Source: Bacillus sp. ZZV12-4809 (GTDB lineage: Bacteria; Bacillota; Bacilli; Bacillales; Cytobacillaceae). From it: a stretch of 64,000 bases of DNA. The notes below the pieces were generated by a model. It worked only from the letters and a program-made list of their open reading frames with translations, ran no database searches and was not told the origin of the DNA. The DNA lies in contig NZ_VCRN01000005.1 of assembly GCF_009849585.1 (NCBI RefSeq), positions 175,476 through 239,475 on the forward strand, written 5' to 3'. Positions 46,608-55,842 of the stretch are shown piece after piece (the stretch's first letter is position 1; each line of letters starts with the position of its first letter). Position numbers and translations under genes: made by a program.

Positions 46608-47447
46608 TTACTGCTGATCATTCTTAGTTTTCAGATATCTCATCTGATAATATTTATGGGCAAATTCTGTTACTTTTCTTGTCAGCTGGTAATTAGTCCC
46701 TGCCCCTATGGCCATGCTGATGAAAGGTATTCCCTGAATAGATTTTCTGCGGAAAAAATAAATTGCCATTCCTTTAAAAAGCTGCTTCATTGGCTGCTCA
46801 ATCCAGGTAATATCAGTCAATTCTTCTTTTCCTTCATAAAAATAAAATTCTTCCTGGTTCTTCAGCTCGTCCATTAATTCTTGCCATGCACTGCTCTGCA
46901 TGCGAGCCGGTAATGTGGCAGCATGAAAAACCTTAAGAGAACTCATCATTTCAAATGGAGTATTGACTTCAATGCCATAGGTCATGGCAATCAGCTGTAC
47001 GGCACGAAGATTAATAACTGCCATAGCAGGAATATCTGCACCCAGCATGAGTGAGCTGCCAGAACCTGCAATGCCGCCCTGTGCAAACGAATAAAGCCGA
47101 TGGCGGGCAATCTGCTGTTGAGCTATGTATTGAAGCTGGTCGATATTTAGCTTTTTAAGATCTTCAATCGTCTCGATATCAGAATGAAATACACGGCCTG
47201 CGGTCAATATTCGCTCTTTCGCATCCATTTGAAGCTGTGAACCTTGAATAAGCGCATGAAGATGAAACAGCCAGCTATCCATTGCCGAAAAAAATTGATG
47301 CTGAACTTCTTCAGGCAATAGTGAAAAAGACCTTTCCAATGATTTATCATAAACCATCTCCAAATCATTGGGCTCATAACTCAGCAGGGTATTTTCCCAC
47401 TCCTGAATACCTGCCAAAACGCTTTCTTCCCGTTCGTTCAATGGCAT
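46608..47447 (-). CDS. EcsC-family protein
   Basis: 279 residues starting MPLNEREESVLAGIQEWENT with GGGAGGAATT upstream. The EcsC-family core is in the middle, with a Gly-rich segment AQGGIAGSGSSLMLGADIPAM, LRAVQLIAMTYGIE and FFRRKSIQGIPFISMAIGAGTNYQ, typical of the family. EcsC accompanies an ABC transporter in B. subtilis, but its activity is unknown, and this gene is separate from any transporter. Confidence 0.82.
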   Translation of the reverse strand: MPLNEREESVLAGIQEWENTLLSYEPNDLEMVYDKSLERSFSLLPEEVQHQFFSAMDSWLFHLHALIQGSQLQMDAKERILTAGRVFHSDIETIEDLKKLNIDQLQYIAQQQIARHRLYSFAQGGIAGSGSSLMLGADIPAMAVINLRAVQLIAMTYGIEVNTPFEMMSSLKVFHAATLPARMQSSAWQELMDELKNQEEFYFYEGKEELTDITWIEQPMKQLFKGMAIYFFRRKSIQGIPFISMAIGAGTNYQLTRKVTEFAHKYYQMRYLKTKNDQQ

Positions 47448-47548
47448 CGCAATTCCTCCCAAAAAACATTTTTTCTTTGACTCAGTATAGCATAATTCAG
47501 ATGGAAAATTCTCCTTCTGTCTGATTGTGAATTTTCATTCCCAAACAA

Positions 47549-47578
47549 CAAAAAAGACAAGAGCTTATAAAGCCCTTG
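47549..47578 (-). terminator. ackA terminator
   Basis: CAAGGGCTT/AAGCTCTTG stem (one G-U) followed by TCTTTTTTG on the minus strand. Confidence 0.8.
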
Positions 47579-47591
47579 CCTATCTTGAATG

Positions 47592-48779
47592 TTATTTAGC
47601 TAATCTCACAACATCACGTGCAATCATAACTTCCTCATTTGTCGGGATAATCATGACTTTAACTGGTGAGTGAGGGTAGTTGATGAATGCTTCTTCACCG
47701 CGCACTTTGTTTAATGCAGGATCCCAGTATACGCCCATGAATTCCAGCCCCTGAAGAACTCGTTCACGAATAACATCACTGTTTTCACCGATTCCAGCTG
47801 TGAAAATGATCGCGTCTACGCCATACATGCGGGAAGCATAAGATCCGATATATTTATGGATTCTGTTTGCGAATACTTCAAGAGCCAATTCTGCTCTTTC
47901 ATTTCCTTCGACAGCTTGAATTTCAATGTCCCGAAGGTCACTGGAGAAGCCGGAAACACCAAGCATACCGCTCTTTTTATTTAGCACATCAAGAACTTCA
48001 TCTGCATTCTTGCCCGTCTTTTCCATTATGAATGGAATAAGTGCAGGGTCAATGTTACCTGAACGCGTACCCATTGTAACACCTGCTAACGGAGTGAAGC
48101 CCATTGAAGTATCGATTGACTTTCCGCCTTCAATCGCTGTAATACTGGCTCCATTTCCTAAGTGGCAGGAGATCAGGCGAAGCTGCTCAAGTGGACGGCC
48201 GAGCATTTCCGCTGCACGCTCTGAAACATATTTATGTGAAGTTCCATGGAAGCCATACTTGCGGATGCCATACTTCTCATAATATTCATATGGCAAGCTA
48301 TATAGGAAAGAGCTTTCCGGCATCGTCTGGTGGAACGCAGTATCAAATACTGCCACTGCAGGCACATTTGGAAGGACCTGCTGGAACGCCTTAATTCCCG
48401 TAATATTAGCTGGGTTGTGAAGAGGTGCAAGCTCAGATAGTTCATCTATTTTTGCAAGCACTTCATCTGTAATAACCGCAGAATCATTAAACGCTTCACC
48501 GCCGTGAACAACACGGTGGCCAATACCTTCGATTTCATTAAGAGATTTAATGATCCCCAGATTTGTTAATTTTTCTAAAAGGATTTTAACAGCTACTGCA
48601 TGATCTGGTATATCTGTTACTTCCTTAATTTTTTCGTTATTTACAGAAATATTGAAGACTGCATTATCCAGCCCAATACGCTCTATTAAGCCTTTTGTAA
48701 TAACCTCTTCACTCGGCATGTCAAATAACTGAAATTTTAATGATGAACTGCCGGCGTTAATTGCAATGATTTTTGCCAT
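47592..48779 (-). CDS. ackA: Acetate kinase
   Basis: 395 residues. It converts acetyl-phosphate and ADP to acetate and ATP in carbon overflow. N-terminal [17 protein letters not shown] and [12 protein letters not shown] are the two acetate/propionate kinase signatures, with ATP loop [11 protein letters not shown] and [22 protein letters not shown] precedes the ATG. Promoter and an upstream cre box at -56.5 are visible, the same geometry as CcpA-activated ackA of B. subtilis. It follows ytxK. Confidence 0.97.
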   Translation of the reverse strand: MAKIIAINAGSSSLKFQLFDMPSEEVITKGLIERIGLDNAVFNISVNNEKIKEVTDIPDHAVAVKILLEKLTNLGIIKSLNEIEGIGHRVVHGGEAFNDSAVITDEVLAKIDELSELAPLHNPANITGIKAFQQVLPNVPAVAVFDTAFHQTMPESSFLYSLPYEYYEKYGIRKYGFHGTSHKYVSERAAEMLGRPLEQLRLISCHLGNGASITAIEGGKSIDTSMGFTPLAGVTMGTRSGNIDPALIPFIMEKTGKNADEVLDVLNKKSGMLGVSGFSSDLRDIEIQAVEGNERAELALEVFANRIHKYIGSYASRMYGVDAIIFTAGIGENSDVIRERVLQGLEFMGVYWDPALNKVRGEEAFINYPHSPVKVMIIPTNEEVMIARDVVRLAK

Positions 48780-48926
48780 AAAGCTACCGCTCCTTTAGAA
48801 GATGTTCAAGGGGACTGATCTGTCACCTAAAACCCATACTTTTATATAACAATGTGTGATACTGCGAAACAAAGTAATACAACTTTATTTTGTGCATCGG
48901 ACACACTTAATATCTCTCAATTTTCC

Positions 48927-48955
48927 ATTTAAACACTGTAAGCAAAACATTTCAA
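48927..48955 (-). promoter_or_regulatory. Sigma-A promoter of ackA
   Basis: TTGAAA (48950-48955), 17 bp and TTAAAT (48927-48932) on the minus strand. Predicted start near 48920, about 140 nt before the ATG. Confidence 0.65.
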
Positions 48956-48969
48956 GAATCACCTTGCAA

Positions 48970-48983
48970 TGGTATCGTTTTCA
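48970..48983 (-). promoter_or_regulatory. Activating cre box upstream of ackA
   Basis: TGAAAACGATACCA on the minus strand matches 13 of 14 consensus positions. Its centre is 56.5 bp before the predicted start site, so it should activate rather than repress. Confidence 0.75.
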
Positions 48984-49027
48984 TGCTAAATTAAGTGTTT
49001 TCTGACACTTCATTAAATTGATTCATT

Positions 49028-49062
49028 AAAAAAAGAAGCCGGCAAATGCTCAGCTTCTTTTT
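49028..49062 (-). terminator. ytxK terminator
   Basis: AAGAAGC/GCTTCTT stem with a long T-run on the minus strand. It separates ytxK from the ackA promoter. Confidence 0.8.
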
Positions 49063-49071
49063 CGTTTATCC

Positions 49072-50055
49072 TTATTTGCTTTCTTTAAACCATCCATCAA
49101 TTTTTCTGAGGATTTTTTCGGTTTCTGCTGTTTTAGATAAGCTTGGCAAGTTGACCAGGAGAGCCTGCTTAGGGGGAGTGACTCCTTCCCCTTTCTTCTG
49201 AAGGATGAAGATGCTTTTGGCTGCTTTTTCATTTTTGAACATGGTGAGCGGCAGCTGTATCAATCCTTGGATGTAGGCATTTTCCTTAATATATTCATGC
49301 AGCTTAGGAGCCTGATCACTTTCGAACATACCATTTGGAATGATAAAAAATAAATATCCTCCAGATTTCACATGATTCATGCTCTGCTCAATAAATAAGT
49401 GATGGGAATAGGAATGCCCCTCATCCGCTTTAAGCTTATACTCGGCAGAACGGACATCATTCGGATAATACCCGACAGGCAAATCACTTACTACAGCATC
49501 GGCAGATTCAATAAACAGCGGTTCAAGGCTATCCTGGTTGAAAAATTGAATAGGATGCTCCTGTAAATTGGCATTAATGTAAGCCAGCTTGATCAATAAG
49601 TCATCAATTTCAATCCCGGTTGCCTCAATCAATTTACCGCTTTGGTGATTCATAACAGTAGTCAATAAGTTTCCTGTTCCTACTGCAGGATCAAGCAGGC
49701 GGAAACTCTTTTCCTGAATGAATTTTTCAACAAGATACCCCATCAGCATTCCCACAGCATCAGGAGTCATTTGATGATTAGGCTGCACATTCTCTTTCAT
49801 GCCCTTTAATATAGCAAGCTGAAAAGAATTTCTAATTTCTTCTTTTGAGCAGCTGTTTAAGTCAATGGATTCGTAACTCTTCCTGAGCCTCTTAATGGTT
49901 AATTCACTTAGCTCATCCTGAAGAATGCTTTCATGAAATAAATTCTCTCCTGTTTCAGCAAGAGCTTCTAAGTATGTACAATGCAGTTCTTCCTGCATAA
50001 TTACAGCCGTTTCATTTAAAATCGTAAATAATTCCTCAACCGGAGTTATTTTCAC
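49072..50055 (-). CDS. ytxK: Class I SAM-dependent methyltransferase YtxK (N6-adenine type)
   Basis: 327 residues from a GTG with GGGAGGAAT upstream. The helical N-terminal part is followed by motif I (LLDPAVGTGNLLTTVMN) and a motif IV variant SDLPVGYYP, which resembles the DPPY-type motif of N6-adenine methylases but with an L in place of a P. No restriction or specificity genes are adjacent, so it is a solitary enzyme. The target is unknown. B. subtilis has ytxK next to ackA as well. Confidence 0.9.
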   Translation of the reverse strand: MKITPVEELFTILNETAVIMQEELHCTYLEALAETGENLFHESILQDELSELTIKRLRKSYESIDLNSCSKEEIRNSFQLAILKGMKENVQPNHQMTPDAVGMLMGYLVEKFIQEKSFRLLDPAVGTGNLLTTVMNHQSGKLIEATGIEIDDLLIKLAYINANLQEHPIQFFNQDSLEPLFIESADAVVSDLPVGYYPNDVRSAEYKLKADEGHSYSHHLFIEQSMNHVKSGGYLFFIIPNGMFESDQAPKLHEYIKENAYIQGLIQLPLTMFKNEKAAKSIFILQKKGEGVTPPKQALLVNLPSLSKTAETEKILRKIDGWFKESK

Positions 50056-50133
50056 AGCATATTCCTCCCGTCCTTATTCTTTTTCCTATTTTAACGGGCT
50101 TTTGGTTCATTCACAAGTTTGGTGCTGATGAAC

Positions 50134-50166
50134 AAAAAAATAAAAGCTCCGGAACGAATCCGGAGC
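50134..50166 (-). terminator. tpx terminator
   Basis: GCTCCGG/CCGGAGC stem followed by TTTTATTTTTTTG on the minus strand. Confidence 0.88.
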
Positions 50167-50181
50167 CTCCAATATTCTAAA

Positions 50182-50682
50182 TTATTTCGCTTGTTTAGCT
50201 GCTTCCACTGCTGCTTCATAGTCAGGATGGTCAGTTGCTTCACTAACATATTCCGCATATGTCACAGTGTCATTTGAATCGACAACAAAAACAGCACGAG
50301 CCAATAGACGAAGTTCCTGGATGGCTACCCCATAAGCTTCTCCGAAAGACAGGTCACGGTGATCGGAAACAGTTTGAACATTTTCTATGCCTGCAGCTGC
50401 ACACCAGCGTTTTTGAGCAAACGGAAGATCTACGCTTACAGTAAGAATTTTAACATTATCAAGCTTGGAAGCTTCTTCGTTAAAACGGCGTGTCTGTGCA
50501 TCACAAACGCCCGTGTCGATAGATGGTACTACGCTGATTAGACGTACCTGCCCTTTAGAGTCAGCAAGTGTAACTTCAGAAAGATCATTAGCCAGAACCT
50601 TGAATTCAGGCGCTTTATCTCCTACTTTTACTTCATTGCCCAGCAATGTTACAGGATTTCCTTTGAATGTAATAGATGCCAT
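50182..50682 (-). CDS. tpx: Thiol peroxidase
   Basis: 166 residues. An atypical two-Cys peroxiredoxin that reduces hydroperoxides with thioredoxin. The peroxidatic Cys60 is in [19 protein letters not shown] and the resolving Cys94 in [15 protein letters not shown] precedes the ATG. It stands between ytfJ and ytxK, as in B. subtilis (ytgI). Monocistronic by its own terminator. Confidence 0.97.
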   Translation of the reverse strand: MASITFKGNPVTLLGNEVKVGDKAPEFKVLANDLSEVTLADSKGQVRLISVVPSIDTGVCDAQTRRFNEEASKLDNVKILTVSVDLPFAQKRWCAAAGIENVQTVSDHRDLSFGEAYGVAIQELRLLARAVFVVDSNDTVTYAEYVSEATDHPDYEAAVEAAKQAK

Positions 50683-50769
50683 TTAAATCGTCCTCCTTAA
50701 TCACTTATGTACAGTGTAAATCATATCTTTTCAGAATCTTTTTTGCAATTATTAAGGATACTTTCCAAG

Positions 50770-50802
50770 AAAAAAGTTAACTCTCCATAGGAAAGTTAAC
50801 TT
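50770..50802 (-). terminator. gerW terminator
   Basis: AAGTTAACT/AGTTAACTT stem with inner CC/GG pairs and a T-run on the minus strand. Confidence 0.8.
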
Positions 50803-50812
50803 CCTTATTCTC

Positions 50813-51280
50813 TCAGATATCCAGATCCTGCTTTGATCCGCTATACTCATCTTTGTTTTCTTGATGGTTCTGGCCTTGCTGGCTGCCGGAACCGGTTTCT
50901 TTCTTATTATTAAACATCTGCTGAATTTTATCGACTGCCTGCGGGGCAAGGTCAAGTATTTTCTCATACAAATGAGTGCTTTCATCAAGGTGAACCATTT
51001 TCACCCCGTGGGAATTGACAATCAAAAAGGCGATTGGAGTAATGGAGACACCGCCTCCGCTACCTCCGCCAAATGGATGGCCCTTTTCCTCGGCTGATTG
51101 TCCATCAAGCATAAATTCGCTTCCTCCGGCTGCAAAGCCAAAGCCTACCTTTGAAACAGTTAAAATCACACTGCCATCAGGGGTTTCTACAGGATCCCCG
51201 ATTATGGTGTTAACATCAATCATCTCTTTCAGATTTTCCATGGCAGTTGTCATAAGCCCTTGAATTGGATGGTCAGACAT
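50813..51280 (-). CDS. gerW: Spore germination protein GerW (YtfJ)
   Basis: 155 residues. Family-typical N-terminus (IQGLMTTAMENLKEMIDVNT, GDPVETPDGSVILTVSKVGFG) and a glycine-rich core FGGGSGGGVSITPIAFLIV. The C-terminal 35 residues are Gln/Ser/Gly-rich and hydrophilic. In B. subtilis YtfJ/GerW is a forespore protein needed for normal L-alanine germination. It is the second gene of ytfI-gerW, starting 17 bp after ytfI. Confidence 0.93.
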   Translation of the reverse strand: MSDHPIQGLMTTAMENLKEMIDVNTIIGDPVETPDGSVILTVSKVGFGFAAGGSEFMLDGQSAEEKGHPFGGGSGGGVSITPIAFLIVNSHGVKMVHLDESTHLYEKILDLAPQAVDKIQQMFNNKKETGSGSQQGQNHQENKDEYSGSKQDLDI

Positions 51281-51297
51281 TCATTGCTCCTCCTCTA

Positions 51298-51993
51298 TTA
51301 GACAGTTTTAGTACCATCATCAGATAAGGCAGAAAGCGGCTTCGCCCTAAAGTCCGGCCGTCCGCCTTTCCAATATTTGATCAGTTTAATTCCTGCTAAC
51401 ATAGCATGCCCGACACGAAAATGAATCATACATGAAATGGCTGTTTGCGAAACGGAAAATTGAAAATGGGGAGTAACAGTGATGCTGGGAGGCGTTTTCA
51501 GTTTCATATAATGACTGATTAATCCAATAATGCTCCCTTTTATCGCCCAGAGAGCCCCGGTGATCATCCCCGTATGGGCAGCATCCCCAAGGCCTGCAAA
51601 AGTATGCCATTCAAGATTCCGGATAGTTACACGCTTTAGAAATTTCCGGATTATTTTGTGGAGAGAGACGATATGATTAATAATAGCTTTCGTGTCATGT
51701 AAACTATTAATAAGGTCAGTCGGTGAGAATTGCTTTGTATCCTTGCCAGATGAATCTTCCTGTGGCCCTGCAGCCGTCTTTTCCTTTACGACAACCGTTG
51801 GCGAGTTATCATCAACCTTTATCAGCGGGACTTCAATTTTGTATCGGATCAGTCCGAACCAGGCTTTCAATTGTATTTTTAGATGATCGTTATCATTTCC
51901 ATGGTAAAAATGAAAATATATCTTTAGTTTTGTTATCATAATTAGAATCAAAAGAAGTATAAGGGCAATTGCAGCAATCAGGATCCACTTCAT
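51298..51993 (-). CDS. ytfI: DUF2953 membrane protein YtfI
   Basis: 231 residues. One N-terminal membrane helix (ILIAAIALILLLILIMI) then a DUF2953 domain with FGLIRYKIEVPLIKV and, late, HFRVGHAMLAGIKLIKYW. The ATG at 51993 is preferred over a GTG nine bases upstream, which lies too close to AAAGGGTG. B. subtilis has ytfI next to ytfJ in the same order. Function unknown. Confidence 0.86.
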   Translation of the reverse strand: MKWILIAAIALILLLILIMITKLKIYFHFYHGNDNDHLKIQLKAWFGLIRYKIEVPLIKVDDNSPTVVVKEKTAAGPQEDSSGKDTKQFSPTDLINSLHDTKAIINHIVSLHKIIRKFLKRVTIRNLEWHTFAGLGDAAHTGMITGALWAIKGSIIGLISHYMKLKTPPSITVTPHFQFSVSQTAISCMIHFRVGHAMLAGIKLIKYWKGGRPDFRAKPLSALSDDGTKTV

Positions 51994-52031
51994 TTTTTTC
52001 ACACCCTTTCAGCTTTGTATTATGCCCATCT

Positions 52032-52066
52032 GAAAAAAAATAAACCTGCCACCAGGCGGTGACAGG
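52032..52066 (-). terminator. sppA-yteJ terminator
   Basis: CCTGTCACC/GGTGGCAGG stem (one mismatch) followed by TTTATTTTTTTT on the minus strand. Confidence 0.82.
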
Positions 52067-52080
52067 CTTCAAATTCTCCA

Positions 52081-52665
52081 TTAAATGACTTGTTCATTTT
52101 GCCTTTCATGAACAACAGTGGTATCAGCAAAAAGATCATGAAGTCCCTGTTTTTTCGGCAGGAAGGCTATAATCACATAGCCGATAAAAATGGTCGCTGA
52201 TATAAAACGGCCGATCCATTCACGGAACAAAATGGTGCCCCAGGTCAGCTTTTCTCCTTTAAGATCTACTACTCTTAAACCGAATACCATTTTCCCGAGC
52301 GTCTGGCCAAAAAACTTTGTCATCAGCACAAAATAGGCATAAAACGTAATGGCCGTTGCTATGGAAATCGGTGAAAACAAATTGCTTTCATGCAAAGGAA
52401 TATCCAATGCTCTAAAAATTGGATTGATTAATATCCGGTCTACACTGCCAACTACAACTAAATCTAATAGATAAGCCCAAAATCTCATCCAGAAACCGGC
52501 TAACCTGATGGGTGCCGTAGCCTTTTGAATGGGGAGGGTTTCTGCCTGTGTGACCGTTTCCTTGCCTGCCGGATCTGCATCAGCAATAGCTGACTCGATC
52601 CCGCCTTCATCCTGCCTTACATCAGGATGGGCAAGTTCTCTTTCATTAGGATCATTTGAAGTCAT
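52081..52665 (-). CDS. yteJ: RDD-family membrane protein YteJ
   Basis: 194 residues. A hydrophilic N-terminus (about 1-50) precedes the RDD domain with Arg/Asp markers in AGFWMRFWAYLLDLVVVG, and three membrane helices (about 58-75, 105-125, 160-180). GGAGGGGG precedes the ATG. It lies 15 bp after sppA and should be cotranscribed from the sigma-W-type promoter. In B. subtilis YteJ is linked to SppA function and lantibiotic resistance. Confidence 0.87.
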   Translation of the reverse strand: MTSNDPNERELAHPDVRQDEGGIESAIADADPAGKETVTQAETLPIQKATAPIRLAGFWMRFWAYLLDLVVVGSVDRILINPIFRALDIPLHESNLFSPISIATAITFYAYFVLMTKFFGQTLGKMVFGLRVVDLKGEKLTWGTILFREWIGRFISATIFIGYVIIAFLPKKQGLHDLFADTTVVHERQNEQVI

Positions 52666-52680
52666 CTTTTCTCCCCCTCC

Positions 52681-53691
52681 CTATTCAGCATAAAGATACA
52701 TTAAACGCGGTGAGTTTGGCTGTGATAACAGCTTCATTACTCCTGCCATTTCCAGGTCATCACCCATGATTTTTCGCGCTCCCATGCTGAACATGGAGCC
52801 GAACCCGAAATTCTCAGTATACTTTACAACCTGTGCACCATTTAATTTATGGTCTTTCTTTAATTGTTCAATAACATCATCATCATAGCCAAAACCATCA
52901 ATCAGATTCAGTTCTTTAGCCTGCCGCCCGTCATAAATTCGGCCATCCGCAATTTCCTTCACCTGTGCCTCGGTTAATCCGCGGCCTTCCGCAATAACTT
53001 TAACAAATCCGTCATATGAATTATTAATCATGGATTGAAGGATCTTTCTTTCCTCGTCCGTCATCTCCCTGGTAGGACTCATAATATCTTTATATGGACC
53101 GCTCTTAATCGTTACAAACTCGACACCATATTTTTCAGCAAGCCCCGCATAATTATAGCCCTGCATAATGACACCCAGAGAACCGGTTAATGTCTCGGGA
53201 CTGGCAAAAATCTTGTCAGCCGGAGCGGATATATAATAACCTCCTGATGCAGCCATTGATCCCATTGATATGTATACGGGCTTCTTTGTCTCTTTTTGTA
53301 TTTCAGTGATTTTATCATGTATTTCAGCGCTTTCAACTACCCCTCCTCCTGGGGAATTAACCTTAATAACAATCGCCTTTACTGTGCTGTCTTCTTTTAC
53401 ATAATCAAGATTATCCATGAATCCTTTATGATTATATCCCGGGCTTGCAAATAAAGAAGCTGCATCACCCGTATCCTGAATTACTCCATTCACATCCAGC
53501 ACGGCAATCTTTTTCTGTGCATTTCCCTCTTCAATAACTTCTTCCAAAAATGCTTCATTGCCTCCTGCAAACAGTTCATTTACCGAGCTTTCCAAATCTG
53601 TAAATGCAAATGCAGTCACAAAATTCAGCACCACGGAAAATACAAACAGACCTGCTGCTATTCCCAGTGCAGCCCAACGTTTCCCATTCAT
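52681..53691 (-). CDS. sppA: Signal peptide peptidase SppA (short, Gram-positive type)
   Basis: 336 residues. One N-terminal membrane helix (about 7-30), then the SppA/ClpP-like protease domain. The Ser-Lys dyad is Ser149 (SMGSMAASGGYY) and Lys201 (SGPYKDIMSP). VNSPGGGVVESAE is the substrate-binding loop. It degrades remnant signal peptides and lantibiotics at the membrane. A sigma-W-type promoter (53791-53817) lies about 100 bp upstream, as in B. subtilis sppA. Confidence 0.95.
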   Translation of the reverse strand: MNGKRWAALGIAAGLFVFSVVLNFVTAFAFTDLESSVNELFAGGNEAFLEEVIEEGNAQKKIAVLDVNGVIQDTGDAASLFASPGYNHKGFMDNLDYVKEDSTVKAIVIKVNSPGGGVVESAEIHDKITEIQKETKKPVYISMGSMAASGGYYISAPADKIFASPETLTGSLGVIMQGYNYAGLAEKYGVEFVTIKSGPYKDIMSPTREMTDEERKILQSMINNSYDGFVKVIAEGRGLTEAQVKEIADGRIYDGRQAKELNLIDGFGYDDDVIEQLKKDHKLNGAQVVKYTENFGFGSMFSMGARKIMGDDLEMAGVMKLLSQPNSPRLMYLYAE

Positions 53692-53790
53692 TAAGAAATC
53701 CTCCTTTTAAAATGCCCTCTCCTAACATACCCAGCCTCCTTGTTTGGCTGACTATGCTGCCCAGAAAACCTATTTGTCACATAGTCTTCA

Positions 53791-53817
53791 TACGTATAAA
53801 ACTTTTAAAATGTTTCA
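53791..53817 (-). promoter_or_regulatory. Sigma-W-type promoter of sppA-yteJ
   Basis: TGAAAC (53812-53817), 17 bp, CGTA (53791-53794) on the minus strand. sppA is a known sigma-W target in B. subtilis, so this site indicates that a sigma-W-like factor works in this organism. Confidence 0.65.
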
Positions 53818-53942
53818 AAAAAAGGTAAACTGAATTCAACAACCATAATCATAGCAAAATTTGAATTATTTGGGAAAGAAAATCATCAAGACATTTTCCC
53901 CTCTGAAATTTCACAACTTTCTTACTGCTTGGAGGAATGAAT

Positions 53943-54742
53943 ATGCCTGAAAGACGCAATATATACTTTTATCACAAAAAAGATGAAGAAACGATGGAAA
54001 AAGTAGCACCTCTTTATAGCCTGGCTGAGGAGCACGCCTTTAGGATCGTCAATGACTTCAAGAAAGCCAATATTATTGTCAGCATTGGAGGAGACGGTAC
54101 GTTTTTGCAGGCTGTCCGTAAAACCGGCTATAGGGATGACTGTTTGTATGCCGGAATTTCAACGACTGGAAGCCTTAGCCTGTACTGTGATTTCCATCTC
54201 GATGAAACAGATAAGATGGTAGAGGCAATGACAAATGAACAGGTAGAAGTAAGACGTTATCCCACTATTGATGTTACAGTTGATGACCAACATCCTTTCA
54301 ATGCCTAAATGAATTCAGCATCCGCTCTGCCATAATTAAAACATTGGTAATCGATGTCTTTATCGATGATTTTCATTTTGAAACTTTCCGCGGCGACGGA
54401 ATGATTGTTGCCACTCCAACCGGGAGCACAGCATATAATAAGTCTGTAAACGGGGCTGTTGTTGACCCGCTTCTGCCATGCATGCAGGTGAGCGAACTCG
54501 CTTCACTTAATAACAACCGCTATCGTACACTGGGATCCTCTTTTATCCTGAGCGAAAACCGGCAGCTGACTCTCAAAGTAGTTCAAGATGGCAATGACCA
54601 TCCTACAATGGGAATGGACAATGAGGCACTAAGCATTCAGCATGTTGAAAAGATAGATATAAAGCTAAGCAGCAAAATCATTAAGACCGTAAAACTGAAG
54701 GATAATTCCTACTGGGAAAAGGTTAAGAGGACATTTTTATAA
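53943..54742 (+). pseudogene. nadK2: NAD kinase 2 (NadK2/YtdI), single-base frameshift
   Basis: Reads as a 266-codon NAD kinase if one base is restored after 54302. The first part (53943-54308) begins MPERRNIYFYHKKDE and includes the GGDGT loop (VSIGGDGTFLQAVRK). It then stops early at TAA after HPFNA. In the shifted frame the rest continues as LNEFSIRSAIIKTLVIDVFI, FRGDGMIVATPTGSTAYNKS and a normal C-terminus. Comparison with B. subtilis YtdI suggests AATTGCC became AATGCC. It is either a disrupted paralogue (Bacillus has a second NAD kinase) or a sequencing error. The ATG at 53943 fits GGAGG better than one six bases upstream. Confidence 0.9.
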
Positions 54743-54779
54743 AAAAAGAGTTTCGCATATCCATGCGAAACTCTTTTTT
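54742..54779. terminator. Bidirectional terminator between nadK2 and rarD
   Basis: AAAAAAGAGTTTCGCAT/ATGCGAAACTCTTTTTT, 17-bp stem between converging genes. Confidence 0.9.
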
Positions 54780-55712
54780 CTATATCCCGACACCTTTTCC
54801 CCGCTTTAGTTTTGTTTCCCAATGGGCAAAAAGTTTTGTCCTCGAAACAGAGTAAATCGTTAAAGCTAGCCAAATAAACATAAAGGAAAGCAGGTGAAGT
54901 TTTGTAAAGTGCTCATGATAAACGAAAATCCCCAGAATCAGCGTAATGGTCGGCGCAATATACTGCAGAAAGCCAAGCATGGACATCGGTATCTTTTGAG
55001 CTCCTTTGGCAAAGTACAATAGCGGCACAGCTGTGGCTGCACCTGCCCCGATAAGAAGCAAGTCGGTGCTTAGCGAAACATGCAGAAGAGCGTGCTTATC
55101 ATTTATAAAAAGCATCACCATATAAATAAATGCAATAGGAGTCACTACTAAAGTTTCCAGCGTTAAGCCAACAGCCGAATCCACTTTTATAAGCTTTTTG
55201 GCCAGCCCGTAAAGGCCAAAGGATAATGCGAGAACAATAGCTATCCATGGGAAATGCCCGTAGCTGACAGTCATAATCATAACTCCCGCAAACGCAAATC
55301 CAAAGGATACATATTGAGCAAATGATAATTTCTCTTTAAATACCAGCATGCCCAGAATCACACTTACGAGCGGATTAATATAATAGCCAAGACTTGCCTC
55401 AATCATCTGATCTGTATTGACCGCCCAAATATATAAAAACCAGTTGGTGCTGATCAGAATGGAGGCAATGACAAGGGCGAAAAGCTGCTTTTTGTTAGTT
55501 TTAAATCCTTTAAGTGTTGCAGTGAAAGCATTCCACTTTTTTGAGGCCACTAAAATAATCAGCATAAAAAAGAATGACCAAAAAATCCTGTTAGCCAAAA
55601 TTTCATCTGCCTGAACATGGTCCACCAACTTCCAGTAAATCGGTAAAATCCCCCATAAAAAGTACGCGAACCCAGCGTATAAAGCTCCCATTTGCACTTC
55701 ATTATTTTTCAT
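54780..55712 (-). CDS. rarD: RarD/EamA-family transporter
   Basis: 310 residues and ten membrane helices, two EamA repeats. RarD signature: MGALYAGFAYFLWGILPIYW at the N-terminus and ILISTNWFLYIWAVN in helix 4, with GYYINPLVSVILG. The B. subtilis relative is YojE. E. coli RarD was linked to chloramphenicol sensitivity, but the substrate is unknown. It is not in the B. subtilis syntenic block that I recall, so it may be a local insertion. Confidence 0.85.
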   Translation of the reverse strand: MKNNEVQMGALYAGFAYFLWGILPIYWKLVDHVQADEILANRIFWSFFFMLIILVASKKWNAFTATLKGFKTNKKQLFALVIASILISTNWFLYIWAVNTDQMIEASLGYYINPLVSVILGMLVFKEKLSFAQYVSFGFAFAGVMIMTVSYGHFPWIAIVLALSFGLYGLAKKLIKVDSAVGLTLETLVVTPIAFIYMVMLFINDKHALLHVSLSTDLLLIGAGAATAVPLLYFAKGAQKIPMSMLGFLQYIAPTITLILGIFVYHEHFTKLHLLSFMFIWLALTIYSVSRTKLFAHWETKLKRGKGVGI

Positions 55713-55795
55713 TGCATTTCCTCAATTCTTTCTAGTATCGAAATATTTATATTATAAGTCTGCCATAATAATGAGTGCAATCCTTTTTTCCTGCC

Positions 55796-55836
55796 AAAAA
55801 GAATGCCAGGCCCCTAATTGTATAGGCACCTGACAT
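55796..55836 (-). terminator. ytcJ terminator
   Basis: Interrupted stem ATGtCAGGtGCCTA / TAGGggCCTGgCAT with TCTTTTT following on the minus strand. Confidence 0.65.
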
Positions 55837-55842
55837 TTTCAC

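Noticed and set aside
49072..50055. Restriction-modification system around the YtxK methyltransferase
   Set aside because: Neighbours are ackA and tpx. No endonuclease or specificity subunit is present, and ytxK is a conserved solitary gene in Bacillus.
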